Source: a virus
Virus record (IMG/VR): IMGVR_UViG_3300021600_000011
Span: 1-46,176 of that record
DNA: 46,176 nucleotides
Reading direction: 5' to 3' (one strand)
The position numbers and the translations under genes were made by a program. This document shows, in pieces, positions 23,624-29,921 of this stretch (the stretch's first letter is position 1; each line of letters begins with the position of its first letter). The notes beneath the pieces are model-generated. The model saw nothing but the letters and a program-made list of their open reading frames with translations. It did not search any database and had not been told where the DNA came from.

Positions 23624-23731
23624 ATGAAACGAATCACCTTCAAACGCCTTGCCGTTGCAGCCCTAATAATCTGCGCCGTCCTAATCCAAGCCTATCTCGA
23701 AACGTCACTCGGTTTCACTCCAAACCACTAA
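23624..23731 (+). CDS. Small membrane protein (35 residues)
   Basis: ATG 23624 to TAA 23729-23731. The product has a basic start (MKRITFKRL) and one hydrophobic segment (AVAALIICAVLIQAYL) with a short polar end (ETSLGFTPNH), so it is a single-span membrane peptide. It begins four bases after the previous stop and in the CCCATG context. A role in altering the host envelope early in infection is possible but unproven. Confidence 0.5.
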   Translation: MKRITFKRLAVAALIICAVLIQAYLETSLGFTPNH

Positions 23732-23740
23732 ACAAATCCC

Positions 23741-24112
23741 ATGAATTATCCCGAAACTATCCCCACCGCATTCGCCTCCGATTCAACCTTGGAACGTGCC
23801 TATCGAATAGGTTGGAACCATGGCCACGGAATCGCCTGTCACAATGTCCCGTCAATCGGCGACGCTATCGACCGCTCCATGGATTGGATCGGCTTAGGAA
23901 AGGTTGTCACCATCGACAATATTGCAGAGTATCACGAATTGCTTTGCTTTGCTGCGGAAACCAATTCCCGTGACTTTTCACCGTTCGAATTTATTGCCCA
24001 TGAATTCAACGAATCGGAGGATTCTGAATCCCTTTGGGAGGCATTCGAATCAGGGATTGCCGATTCAATCCGCCATGATTTGGAGTTCTATTCGTACGTT
24101 GAATTGGTCTGA
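23741..24112 (+). CDS. Early protein of unknown function, acidic (123 residues)
   Basis: The start lies in AAATCCCATG. The protein is acidic with a histidine/glycine-rich segment (YRIGWNHGHGIACHNV, about 21-36), a middle DRSMDWIGLG and an aspartate/glutamate-rich end. The high acid content is compatible with DNA-mimic or anti-host roles known from phage early genes, but nothing specific is recognised. It is near the front of the early operon. Confidence 0.6.
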   Translation: MNYPETIPTAFASDSTLERAYRIGWNHGHGIACHNVPSIGDAIDRSMDWIGLGKVVTIDNIAEYHELLCFAAETNSRDFSPFEFIAHEFNESEDSESLWEAFESGIADSIRHDLEFYSYVELV

Positions 24113-24182
24113 ATCCTGAACCACTGGTTTTCTGAAATGGAAACCAGAATTCAGTATTCAAATCCAAATCAAATCAAATCCC

Positions 24183-24365
24183 ATGAAAGTCCTAGAATTT
24201 ATCCGCCTCCGTTCCTTTGAAGATCCTTTCGTCATGGATGGCGAAAAATGGCAATTCGTCACCGTCAAACGCGAAGATGGCCACGAAGATATCGGCGTCT
24301 ATCGCTTTGCAACGGACCTTTGCCATGACTATGCAGATTTCCGAAAGCTATTTAATCTCGCCTGA
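24183..24365 (+). CDS. Early small protein (60 residues)
   Basis: The start lies in AAATCAAATCCCATG. The product has a beta-rich start (MKVLEFIRLRSFEDPF), an EKWQFVTVKREDG turn and a charged end with histidine (CHDYADFRKLF). It lies after a 70-base A/C-rich leader and five bases before the next gene. No family is recognised. Confidence 0.55.
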   Translation: MKVLEFIRLRSFEDPFVMDGEKWQFVTVKREDGHEDIGVYRFATDLCHDYADFRKLFNLA

Positions 24366-24370
24366 TTCCC

Positions 24371-24610
24371 ATGACTACAAATCAAATCAAACACAGCGTT
24401 AATCTGTCGAATGCTGGCAGAGTGAAAGGCATCACCGTCACCGATAGTCAGAAACTAGAACTCCGCGAAGCTGGCTACGTAGTCTCAGGCTCAACCGTTT
24501 ACGGTCCTGCATGGCGGGGTGAGCGGGCCATTGTCTATCCGTCAAAGCCGTTAATTGAAGGCGATTACGAGGCAGCAATTCTAGCTCGTCAAAACTATTC
24601 GGGAGTCTGA
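24371..24610 (+). CDS. Early small protein (79 residues)
   Basis: The start lies in a GATTCCCATG context, five bases after the preceding stop. The product is a small mixed alpha/beta protein (KGITVTDSQKLELREAGY; GPAWRGERAIVYPSKP). Nothing specific is recognised. It belongs to the early operon. Confidence 0.55.
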   Translation: MTTNQIKHSVNLSNAGRVKGITVTDSQKLELREAGYVVSGSTVYGPAWRGERAIVYPSKPLIEGDYEAAILARQNYSGV

Positions 24611-24690
24611 CTCCCCGCGCCAGTCCATTCGAAAGAGTGGATTGTAGCGGTGAATCAATCCCGATTCCCGATTCAATAAATCCAAATCCC

Positions 24691-24960
24691 ATGCAATCAA
24701 TCCAAACAAAATTCCTCTCCGTCACCGACACTCGCGGCTCCCGCATCAAAGCAAAGTGCGCTCGCGGTTCAATCACCATTCCACTGGACTACGGTTTGAG
24801 CGGTGAAGCGGTTCACCGTGCGGCGGTGATGGCCTTAGTTCTCCGTTTTATTGACGAAGATTCGGCCAAAGGCACGCCCCGCGAAACTAATTTTTGGAAC
24901 CGCGCTTTTGTCTCCGGTTCGCTCCCTGACGGTTCGATGGCGCATATTTTCCTAAGCTGA
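24691..24960 (+). CDS. Early protein of a widespread phage-type small family (89 residues)
   Basis: I choose ATG 24691 (MQSIQTKFLSVTDTRGSRI) over 24637 because it lies in CCAAATCCCATG. The N terminus up to GSITIPLDYGLSGEAVHRAAV, followed by ALVLRFIDEDSAKG, looks like a conserved small domain seen in uncultured phages. I know no function. Residues 1-35 are beta-like and the rest helical. Confidence 0.55.
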   Translation: MQSIQTKFLSVTDTRGSRIKAKCARGSITIPLDYGLSGEAVHRAAVMALVLRFIDEDSAKGTPRETNFWNRAFVSGSLPDGSMAHIFLS

Positions 24961-25037
24961 CCGTTGACCTATCCTCCGCGCCTTATTCGAAAAAGTAGGG
25001 CGACAGGGTAGGCCACAAGTCCTTCTCAAATAATCCA

Positions 25038-25232
25038 ATGAAAACAGAGCATCTATTCAATTCTGAATATTCCGCGCGCGAAGCATCGCAACTCCTGAAC
25101 GATTGGGGAAGCCGCCGGAATAACGGTAACACAATCGCCTTGCGCGAGGGTTCTAAGGTTATCCTTCGGCCTGAATTCACCAGCAAAGATTCCTCGCGCG
25201 AGCTTGCCTACCTGTCCGAAGCATTCGAATAA
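25038..25232 (+). CDS. Early small protein (64 residues)
   Basis: The start is in ATAATCCAATG. The product has a helical part (EASQLLNDWGSRRN) and charged segments (LREGSKVILRPEF). It is in the same operon; no family is recognised. Confidence 0.5.
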   Translation: MKTEHLFNSEYSAREASQLLNDWGSRRNNGNTIALREGSKVILRPEFTSKDSSRELAYLSEAFE

Positions 25233-25256
25233 CCCTCAAACCAACGAAAGCATACA

Positions 25257-25430
25257 ATGAAATATTCCCTCTTCGACCATTTCAATATGCGCACGATATC
25301 GCGCCATCGCTCATTCGAAACCGCCTCCCGCGCACAGGTCCGCCATTCCCGCGCTCTTAAACGGACGCACGGCAAGAATTCCTATCTTCCGACGGTCATC
25401 ATGCTCAACGGTCAAATCACTCTTAAATAA
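25257..25430 (+). CDS. Early small basic protein (57 residues)
   Basis: ATG 25257 to TAA 25428-25430. The product is arginine-, histidine- and serine-rich (MRTISRHRSFETASRAQVRH, then SRALKRTHGKNSYLP) with a hydrophobic end (TVIMLNGQITL), suggesting nucleic-acid or acidic-partner binding. It follows the previous stop by 24 bases and precedes the next gene by nine. No family is recognised. Confidence 0.5.
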   Translation: MKYSLFDHFNMRTISRHRSFETASRAQVRHSRALKRTHGKNSYLPTVIMLNGQITLK

Positions 25431-25439
25431 TCCAATCCC

Positions 25440-26033
25440 ATGAATCCAAAATTGCTCCCTGTCCTTGAACGCATCCTCTCACGCGATACGGTCCTGTCGC
25501 CGTTTCACGCGGACAGGCTCCCGCAATCCGCGCTCGCGTATATCCGACAAAATTACCGCATGGACTCGTTTCTATCGGACGAGGATCAAGACCTTATCGA
25601 AATGCTCGCGCCTTTCGCGGACCACATAGCGGACTCCTTCCGCGAAGATGAATCGTCGGACGCATCCAAATACCATCTATTTCAGGACGGCTCCTTGTGG
25701 TTCAGCACAAATGCCTACCAGTCAATCTGGGCGGACGCACGCGACTTTGCGGTCGAAGTCCTATTGCCCCAGATGAGCCTGTCCCGCATGGATGCGGATC
25801 TTCTCCGCGCCATCGAAATGGACGATGCCATCGAATCCGTTAGACAGGACTTTTTCACCGCTTTTGCGCGCATCGTGAGCCATGAATTGGAAATCCAATG
25901 GTCCGAAGCTCGGGAGCGTTGGTACAATTATTGCCAATCAACCGGAGAATCTGACCGTTTAGAACTTGGCGGTTACCGTCAAGGTGAAGCCGAAGCGCGA
26001 GAATATCTTGAGTGGATTAAGACGATTGCCTGA
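25440..26033 (+). CDS. Early acidic protein of unknown function (197 residues)
   Basis: The start lies in AATCCAATCCCATG. The protein is acidic and helical (LLPVLERILSRDTVL; MDDAIESVRQDFFTAFARI) with a tryptophan- and aspartate-rich middle (SIWADARDFAVEV). It has no enzyme motif that I recognise. The size, acidity and position in the early operon suggest an anti-host or regulatory protein. Confidence 0.6.
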   Translation: MNPKLLPVLERILSRDTVLSPFHADRLPQSALAYIRQNYRMDSFLSDEDQDLIEMLAPFADHIADSFREDESSDASKYHLFQDGSLWFSTNAYQSIWADARDFAVEVLLPQMSLSRMDADLLRAIEMDDAIESVRQDFFTAFARIVSHELEIQWSEARERWYNYCQSTGESDRLELGGYRQGEAEAREYLEWIKTIA

Positions 26034-26052
26034 ACCCTACGCGCCTGAACCA

Positions 26053-26316
26053 ATGAAAACCCATACCCCCGGCCCTTGGCGGGTCGATCATTCCGGCAAT
26101 TGCCATATTGGAATCATCGACGAAAACGAGCGAACGGTTGCCTTTTGCGCGTTGCAAAACGAGAACTCAGAAGAGGATGAATCGAATTCCTGTCTAATTT
26201 CCTCCGCCCCCGATCTTCTCTCCGCCCTCGAACGCCTCGCGCATCCAATGGCCGACGACGACGACCTAGACTACGCTCGCGCCATTATCAGGCAAGCGAA
26301 AGGACAACAACCGTGA
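26053..26316 (+). CDS. Small conserved protein (HTPGPW type, 87 residues)
   Basis: I start at ATG 26053. The product begins MKTHTPGPWRVDHSGNC, a pattern common to small proteins of phages and bacteria, then has a beta-rich middle and an SSAPDLLSALERLA helix. The final helix (DDDLDYARAIIRQAKG) is acidic. The earlier in-frame ATG lies inside the previous gene. Function unknown. It overlaps the next start by four bases (GTGA). Confidence 0.6.
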   Translation: MKTHTPGPWRVDHSGNCHIGIIDENERTVAFCALQNENSEEDESNSCLISSAPDLLSALERLAHPMADDDDLDYARAIIRQAKGQQP

Positions 26317-26519
26317 AGCACGCCCATAAGCCGAAGCATTTCGTCAGTCGATGTTTCGCTGGTCCGGTTGATTCCTATCGTCCGAATCCTCGCGCACATG
26401 GATGGACGACGGTCGAGCAGACTTGCTGGTGCGGATCGACGCGACTGGTCAACGTGAACCAGCAGCAATTCGAAATAGGTTACTGGCAAGAGGAAACCGG
26501 GTATTGGCAAGAGGGCTGA
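26313..26519 (+). CDS. Small cysteine/histidine protein (68 residues)
   Basis: A GTG at 26313 overlaps the previous stop. The product is rich in His, Trp and aromatic residues, with KHAHKPKHFVSRC at the start and CWCGSTR at about 38-44, a short metal-binding-like motif, and a repeated GYWQEETGYWQEG end. It may be a small zinc- or partner-binding protein. No family is recognised. Confidence 0.5.
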   Translation: MKHAHKPKHFVSRCFAGPVDSYRPNPRAHGWTTVEQTCWCGSTRLVNVNQQQFEIGYWQEETGYWQEG

Positions 26520-26553
26520 AAACCCGTTAAAACATCCCCCGCGCATCAAATCC

Positions 26554-26601
26554 CACGAATAAACCGCATAAACGCATCAAATATTACAAAAACTATTCGT
26601 G
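26554..26601. promoter_or_regulatory. Inverted repeat upstream of the CoiA-like gene
   Basis: CACGAATA (26554-26561) is the reverse complement of TATTCGTG (26594-26601), five bases before the start at 26606. The spacer is A-rich, and CGCATCAAAT occurs twice in direct orientation in this leader. The arrangement could form a stem near the ribosome start or bind a regulator. No promoter pair is obvious. Confidence 0.3.
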
Positions 26602-26605
26602 AGCT

Positions 26606-27196
26606 ATGTTGTGGGCCATTGATTCTGTGAATGGTTCTCGGAGCCTTCCTCGCCCGAACGCTCGCGGAAAATGTCCATCCTGCGAAAGCCCTGTCATTGC
26701 CAAGTGCGGAGTAATAAACGAATGGCACTGGAGCCACTCTTCTCGCGACGACTGCGACTCATGGAGCGAACCTGAAAGCCAATGGCATATCGATTGGAAG
26801 ATGAAATACCCACGAAAATGGCAAGAGGTTCGCATGGGAAAGCATCGGGCGGATGTAAAAACCAAGAAAATGGTCGTAGAATTTCAAGCCAGTCCGATCA
26901 GTCCCGTGGACATAACCGAACGCGAGATTTTCTACGGCGAGATGGTTTGGTTGATTCGCGGCCACGATTTTCGAAAACGGTTTAAAACATGGAGAACAAG
27001 AATGCCAGATTTACACGGTTCCGCCCGATTCCAATTCAAATGGACGCGAAATCGAAAATGCTGGAATTATGCCCATGCGGGGAAGGTCATTGATTTTGGG
27101 CTTGGACAATTATTTTGGATTATCGATCTTAACGATGGCGACGGATTCGGCGAATGGATAACGGAAAACGAGTTTTTAAAATCGACAGGTTTCTGA
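26606..27196 (+). CDS. CoiA-like competence-type nuclease
   Basis: The 196-residue protein has a zinc ribbon at the start (CPSC at 23-26, KCG at 33-35, WHWSH with histidines near 41-44) followed by a nuclease core: ESQWHIDWK (about 57-65), HRADVKTKKMVVEFQAS (about 80-96) with D83, E92 and Q94, and a YGEMVWLIRG strand. This order matches the CoiA family, whose members act in natural competence and DNA uptake; the core resembles PDDEXK enzymes. In a phage it may cut host DNA. It is followed closely by the lytic transglycosylase. It is a strong family-level call; phage function is unknown. Confidence 0.7.
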   Translation: MLWAIDSVNGSRSLPRPNARGKCPSCESPVIAKCGVINEWHWSHSSRDDCDSWSEPESQWHIDWKMKYPRKWQEVRMGKHRADVKTKKMVVEFQASPISPVDITEREIFYGEMVWLIRGHDFRKRFKTWRTRMPDLHGSARFQFKWTRNRKCWNYAHAGKVIDFGLGQLFWIIDLNDGDGFGEWITENEFLKSTGF

Positions 27197-27206
27197 GAAT
27201 AAAAAT

Positions 27207-27563
27207 ATGCATCCATTACTTCTTTCGGCTCTGATTCAAATCGAATCACACGGAAATGACCTCGCTCGCGGCAAACACGGCGAACTTGGCGCGCTCCAGA
27301 TCAAACCAATCATGGTAAGAGATGTTAATCGCATCATGGGGACGCATTACGCGCACCAACAAGTAACGAATCGAGCCGTCGCGACGTTCATCGCAAACGC
27401 ATATCTTTCGCATTACGGCAAACACCTCAGCGACGAAAGCCTTGCTCGACTTTGGCAAGGTGGGCCACGAGCCATCAAGCGTTCCTCCTCCCGCGCCTAT
27501 GGCCGTCGCGTCATGCAAAAACTTTCCTCTCTCGAAACCAGTCAAACAACAGCAAAGAAATGA
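27207..27563 (+). CDS. Lytic transglycosylase (SLT-like), candidate endolysin
   Basis: The 118-residue protein has the core of lytic transglycosylases: LSALIQIESHGND (about 6-18) with the catalytic glutamate at 13, GALQIKPIMVRDVNRIMG (about 28-45) and a helical end with LARLWQGGP (about 84-92). It cleaves peptidoglycan glycan strands. There is no signal peptide. Its small size and single domain fit an endolysin; the holin and spanin-like genes are elsewhere on the minus strand at 16.2-16.9 kb. The stop overlaps the next start (ATGA). Confidence 0.75.
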   Translation: MHPLLLSALIQIESHGNDLARGKHGELGALQIKPIMVRDVNRIMGTHYAHQQVTNRAVATFIANAYLSHYGKHLSDESLARLWQGGPRAIKRSSSRAYGRRVMQKLSSLETSQTTAKK

Positions 27564-27790
27564 AACTAACCATCCAATCCAAACAAAACGCTCAGACGAT
27601 TGTCGATCTTTTCAACGCAATCCTCACGGGCGAGGAGCAAGAAAACGGCGCGAAACCGCTCAGTATTTACGACGACAACAAGCACATTTGCTCTCTCGTC
27701 GCAAAAGACGGCCATCAAATCCTCGAACTCATCATCGAGCGCGAGGAAGGCGACATGCTCGTCCAGATCGGCGAACCGGAGACGTTATGA
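27560..27790 (+). CDS. Small early protein (76 residues)
   Basis: ATG 27560 overlaps the transglycosylase stop. The product is a small mixed alpha/beta protein (MKLTIQSKQNAQTIVDLFN; KPLSIYDDNKHICSLVAKDG; ELIIEREEGDMLVQIGEPE). It has no membrane segment or motif. It overlaps the next start by four bases and belongs to a tightly coupled group. Confidence 0.55.
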   Translation: MKLTIQSKQNAQTIVDLFNAILTGEEQENGAKPLSIYDDNKHICSLVAKDGHQILELIIEREEGDMLVQIGEPETL

Positions 27791-28044
27791 GCCGCAACCT
27801 GTTCGGCAAACCGCTCTACAAGGTCCAGATATCCGGCGCGATTGGCTGGTCCGATCTGAAGCAGCGCGTGGTCAAATTTGAGACGGTCGAATTCGCCTCG
27901 CGCAAGGACGCGGAACGGGCGGCGCGTGAATTGAATCCCGGCGAGTACACACAAGGGAGAATTCGCGTCGTGCCGGTCGAACTCAGCGAGGACTACGATG
28001 TGTATCCGGTCGTTGAGCGAATGAGCGAAAAACACCCAAACTAA
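27787..28044 (+). CDS. Small early protein (85 residues)
   Basis: The ATG overlaps the preceding stop. The product begins MSRNLFGKPLYKVQISG and has a short beta-rich domain (VVKFETVEFASRKDAERAA) with an EYTQGRIRVVPVEL segment. It looks like a small nucleic-acid-associated fold but has no recognised family. Last of the four-gene group starting with the CoiA-like nuclease. Confidence 0.55.
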   Translation: MSRNLFGKPLYKVQISGAIGWSDLKQRVVKFETVEFASRKDAERAARELNPGEYTQGRIRVVPVELSEDYDVYPVVERMSEKHPN

Positions 28045-28072
28045 CCCATCCAATCCTAGCGCATCCAACCCC

Positions 28073-28345
28073 ATGTCCGCTGTCACCATGCCAAAACCAA
28101 ATCAAAACGCGCCAGCGAGGCGTTTAGAGCGTTTAAACGCCAATCCAACATCGTCATCACAATCTTGGAGGGGTTTTAATTCCGCCGATGCTCGCGCCAC
28201 CGCCCTCCAAGGCGGGGGAAAAAGCGATGCAGCGAAAGCGGAATTTATCTCCCTATTTATAGGGAGTACTAGACTCCCTTTTAGGGGAGGTAGAAGGATC
28301 TATGCTAACTTCTCGGTAGCCAAAAGTGCTATGGCTAAAAGTTAG
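28073..28345 (+). CDS. Doubtful ORF over a hairpin-rich segment (90 residues)
   Basis: The frame runs from ATG 28073, in CCAACCCCATG, to the stop at 28345. The translation is rich in Ala, Arg, Ser and Asn and unlike a folded protein (APARRLERLNANPTSSSQS). The segment holds at least five inverted repeats (28119-28345), and the stop coincides with the end of the last hairpin. The frame may be an accident of a non-coding regulatory or origin segment, or the protein may be disordered. Low confidence. Confidence 0.25.
   Translation: MSAVTMPKPNQNAPARRLERLNANPTSSSQSWRGFNSADARATALQGGGKSDAAKAEFISLFIGSTRLPFRGGRRIYANFSVAKSAMAKS
28119..28345. promoter_or_regulatory. Dense hairpin segment, possible origin or regulatory RNA
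   Basis: GGCGTTTA/TAAACGCC (28119-28126 with 28134-28141). CTCCCTAT/ATAGGGAG (28249-28256 with 28259-28266). GGGAGT/ACTCCC (28262-28267 with 28273-28278). CTCCC/GGGAG around 28274-28289. A larger nested stem CTAACTT/AAGTTAG (28305-28311 with 28339-28345) enclosing TAGCCA/TGGCTA (28317-28322 with 28332-28337). The second, third and fourth share arms, so only some can form together. The -35-like TTGACA follows at 28346. A replication origin, an attenuator or a small RNA are possible; none is proven. Confidence 0.5.
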
Positions 28346-28374
28346 TTGACAATGTCGAAAGAAGGTTTCATTTT
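28346..28374 (+). promoter_or_regulatory. Candidate promoter after hairpin segment
   Basis: TTGACA (28346-28351) and CATTTT (28369-28374) are 17 bases apart. The -35 is perfect and the -10 matches three of six. The predicted start falls within a few bases of ATG 28384, so the mRNA would have almost no leader. The -35 abuts the last hairpin of the segment at 28119-28345. Confidence 0.35.
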
Positions 28375-28383
28375 GATTGTACT

Positions 28384-28956
28384 ATGAGTTATCTGGAGAA
28401 TGGTTCCACGCACCGAAGTTTGTTCCGATTGATGTCGCCGATGCACCACGATGCCGATCCGAATCGCTCGCAGGTTCTGGCCTACGTCATGGAGAATATG
28501 GGGTGCGATATCGGCAGGGCGATGGCCGCGTTCAATAGCATGCGGAATCCGAAATCGCGGGTGCTGGTTTTCGATCATATCCACCGGATGTGGAAGGGCT
28601 GCGACTGGCAGGCGAGCGATGAGGATGCGGCCAAGGGGATGGTCTTGAGCGAGCTGCGCGCCTTGCAGCGTCGTGTCGTTGGAATGGATTCCGAGCTTAG
28701 AAAGACCGTGAAGGAACTCAAACGGGTGAGGCAGGAATTGGCCGACTTGTACACCGGGCCGCGTTCTCCAGTGGAGGGAAATCAAGAGGATGACGAAGAA
28801 TCCGTCCAGAACGATGGCGATAGTGACGCTTTCATCCCGCAGATCAACATAGAGGAAGCCAATCGAATCGCGCTGGTAGCCCAGCAAAAGCGTCAAAAAG
28901 AACTGGAATCGGAGCAAAAAGAAAATCTTCGCAAAGCAATGATGATTTCACGTTGA
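28384..28956 (+). CDS. Early protein with central coiled coil and acidic linker (190 residues)
   Basis: The 190-residue product starts MSYLENGSTHRSLFRLMSPM, has an ordered helical front part, a coiled coil at about 92-121 (ELRALQRRVVGMDSELRKTV), an acidic disordered linker (EGNQEDDEESVQNDGDSD) and a second helical end rich in Gln, Glu and Lys. This can be a dimerising regulator or adapter. It follows the hairpin segment directly. It has a good coding character but no recognised family. Confidence 0.55.
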   Translation: MSYLENGSTHRSLFRLMSPMHHDADPNRSQVLAYVMENMGCDIGRAMAAFNSMRNPKSRVLVFDHIHRMWKGCDWQASDEDAAKGMVLSELRALQRRVVGMDSELRKTVKELKRVRQELADLYTGPRSPVEGNQEDDEESVQNDGDSDAFIPQINIEEANRIALVAQQKRQKELESEQKENLRKAMMISR

Positions 28957-29070
28957 CACGACCAAGGGCAACTGCTAGTTTCACCTTACAAATTTCTGCA
29001 ACTAGGCGTAGAGCGCGTTGAGGTAACGCGACGGGATTTTGGATTTTCTCCCTGATTATCACCTAGTTGC
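28953..29070 (+). promoter_or_regulatory. Candidate promoter with repeated GCAACT sites
   Basis: TTGACA (28953-28958) and TAGTTT (28976-28981) with a TG two bases before the -10, spacing 17. GCAACT occurs at 28968-28973 and 28998-29003 and as its complement AGTTGC at 29065-29070; the last two form the inverted pair GCAACTAGG (28998-29006) and CCTAGTTGC (29062-29070). The -10 itself overlaps AACT/AGTT symmetry. This looks like an operator region for the DNA-binding protein encoded next (29086-29301). Confidence 0.45.
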
Positions 29071-29085
29071 GGTTTCCAACGAACC

Positions 29086-29301
29086 ATGAAGTGCTACACA
29101 ACCGAGACTGCCGCCGAGATGCTGAACCTCTGCGAGGAGACGCTGCGACGACTCTGCCGCGAAGGCGCGCAACACCGTCGGGTTGGAAGGCGCATCCTGT
29201 TCACTGAGAGCGACATTGCTGCGCTGCTTGAATCGAAGATCATGCGAGACGAAGTCAATCCGTTCGCCCGGAAACCGAAGGCTCAGGAGGAAGTGAAATG
29301 A
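29086..29301 (+). CDS. Excisionase-like helix-turn-helix protein
   Basis: The 71-residue protein has a winged-helix start of the excisionase/MerR type: YTTETAAEMLNLCEETLRRL (about 4-23) with a wing HRRVGRRILFTESDI (about 31-45). A short linker and a lysine-rich tail follow. Such small proteins bind DNA, either as excisionases or as regulators of phage early genes. No integrase is found in the window, so a regulator is more likely. It is preceded by an operator-like region with GCAACT sites and overlaps the HNH gene by four bases (ATGA). Confidence 0.7.
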   Translation: MKCYTTETAAEMLNLCEETLRRLCREGAQHRRVGRRILFTESDIAALLESKIMRDEVNPFARKPKAQEEVK

Positions 29302-29870
29302 CCACCGAGGTTAAACAGGTTCAGGCGACTAAACCGTGTGGCAAGTGTAAGGTCGAAAAGAGTTTCCAAGAATTCTCAAAGACACGAATAAGCAGTGACG
29401 GCCACCAGAGGTATTGCAAGTCATGCTGCAAGCAATACAAGCGGGACAATAGGGAGAAGCTTTCGGCCTATCAGAAAAAATGGTGTGCCGAGAACAAGGA
29501 GCGGCTGAGCGAGTATGGCAAAGGTTACTACGCAGCTAACCTGTCCAAAAGGTCCGAGTACCATCGACAGACGTATTTCAACATCAAGAATGATGCAGTT
29601 AGATACCAGAAGCATCTTGAACGAGCGCGTCGATTGAACAGGGCATCTCAGATAAAATATCCAGAGAAGCAGAAGTCGAGAAAGGCAGTCATGTTGGCGC
29701 TGAAGTCTGGAAAGCTTATCAGGCCGCAATCCTGTTCAGCTTGCATGAAGACGTGCGTTCCAGAGGCTCATCACGAAAGTTACGATCAAGATAAGCGGCT
29801 TGATGTAAGGTGGCTTTGCAAGCAATGCCATGAAGCGCATCACCGAAAGTATCCGATGATTTCTAAATAA
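29298..29870 (+). CDS. HNH endonuclease with N-terminal zinc finger
   Basis: The 190-residue protein starts with a CGKC/CKSC zinc finger (about 14-44), has a basic helical middle (YKRDNREKLSAYQKKW; KNDAVRYQKHLERARRLN) and an HNH core at the end: CSACMKTCVPEAHHESYD (about 145-162) with the H-H pair, and WLCKQCHEAHH (about 172-182). It is a DNA endonuclease of the HNH superfamily. It is coupled by four bases to the excisionase-like gene. It may be a mobile gene or part of early DNA processing. Confidence 0.75.
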   Translation: MTTEVKQVQATKPCGKCKVEKSFQEFSKTRISSDGHQRYCKSCCKQYKRDNREKLSAYQKKWCAENKERLSEYGKGYYAANLSKRSEYHRQTYFNIKNDAVRYQKHLERARRLNRASQIKYPEKQKSRKAVMLALKSGKLIRPQSCSACMKTCVPEAHHESYDQDKRLDVRWLCKQCHEAHHRKYPMISK

Positions 29871-29921
29871 TTTTGTCTGCTGAATGGCAGGCGTGTCAGA
29901 GAACAAAAACAAGACAAAACC

